From the NCBI GenBank assembly GCA_958298945.1, contig OY282605.1, positions 112,030,267 to 112,094,266 of the forward strand: a stretch of 64,000 nucleotides of DNA, given 5' to 3'. This document shows, one piece after another, positions 63,998-64,000 of the stretch. The translations under genes were made by a program, and so were the position numbers. The notes beneath the pieces were generated by a model, which was given only the letters and a program-made list of their open reading frames with translations, was not told the origin of the DNA and searched no databases. Within the stretch, counting starts at the first letter, position 1; every line of letters begins with the position of its first letter. The DNA is from Atherix ibis (taxonomy: Eukaryota > Arthropoda > Insecta > Diptera > Athericidae).

Positions 63998-64000
63998 GTT
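61920..64000 (+). repeat. 566-bp tandem repeat, at least four units, running off the window
   Basis: The units start near 61920 (first, diverged in its 5' half), 62445, 63011 and 63577. The last three are spaced exactly 566 bp apart and nearly identical. The first unit lacks about 45 bp (the ataaaaacaaatttgaaatt block) and differs in its first 230 bp, but matches the others closely from about 62150 on. Each unit contains the 72-nt exon candidate. Confidence 0.93.

Noticed and set aside
1..64000. A CRISPR array, bacterial operon or phage region
   Set aside because: Genes have spliceosomal introns and animal families. The regular repeats at 62-64 kb have 566-bp units with no short spacers.

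Overview
The window is nuclear DNA of an insect, most likely a fly or related dipteran. It is very AT-rich, genes are split by short GT-AG introns, and the non-genic space is full of mariner-type elements, degenerate non-LTR retrotransposons and tRNA-derived SINEs. All gene structures were assembled by hand from splice signals and reading-phase continuity. Family names rest on recognised motifs, not on a database search.

Layout. 1-4.6 kb is nested transposon debris, including an intact-looking P-superfamily element (2320-4068) that carries a THAP gene. 6.0-16.4 kb holds the 5' eight coding exons of a choline-transporter-like (SLC44/CTL) gene on the minus strand, with introns swollen by four mariner-type insertions. 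One of these, at 8895-10195, has terminal inverted repeats and an uninterrupted transposase. 16.9-35.4 kb is gene-poor: degenerate mariners, a SINE with perfect target-site duplications (18425-18991), LINE fragments, an 1838-bp tandem duplication (23249-26922), and a 5'-truncated RTE-like retrotransposon with 14-bp target-site duplications (30166-31549). 35.4-39.4 kb is an AT-rich desert.

39.4-64 kb is the genic part: ZFAND4-like (minus, 39450-46655), VPS11 (plus, 48073-52645), a serendipity-alpha-like vinculin-family gene (minus, 53299-55554), DOLPP1 (minus, 60120-61147) and the start of an unrecognised gene (plus, 61680 to the window end). ZFAND4/VPS11 and DOLPP1/unknown are head-to-head pairs. 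VPS11 and the serendipity-alpha-like gene are convergent.

The genes do not form one pathway. VPS11 is a core of the CORVET/HOPS endolysosomal tethers, DOLPP1 recycles dolichyl pyrophosphate for N-glycosylation in the ER, CTL proteins carry choline, ZFAND4 is a ubiquitin-like/AN1 zinc-finger protein, and serendipity-alpha acts on cortical actin in fly embryos. The most unusual item is at the right edge: a 566-bp tandem repeat whose every unit carries an identical, phase-symmetric 72-nt candidate exon of the unrecognised gene.
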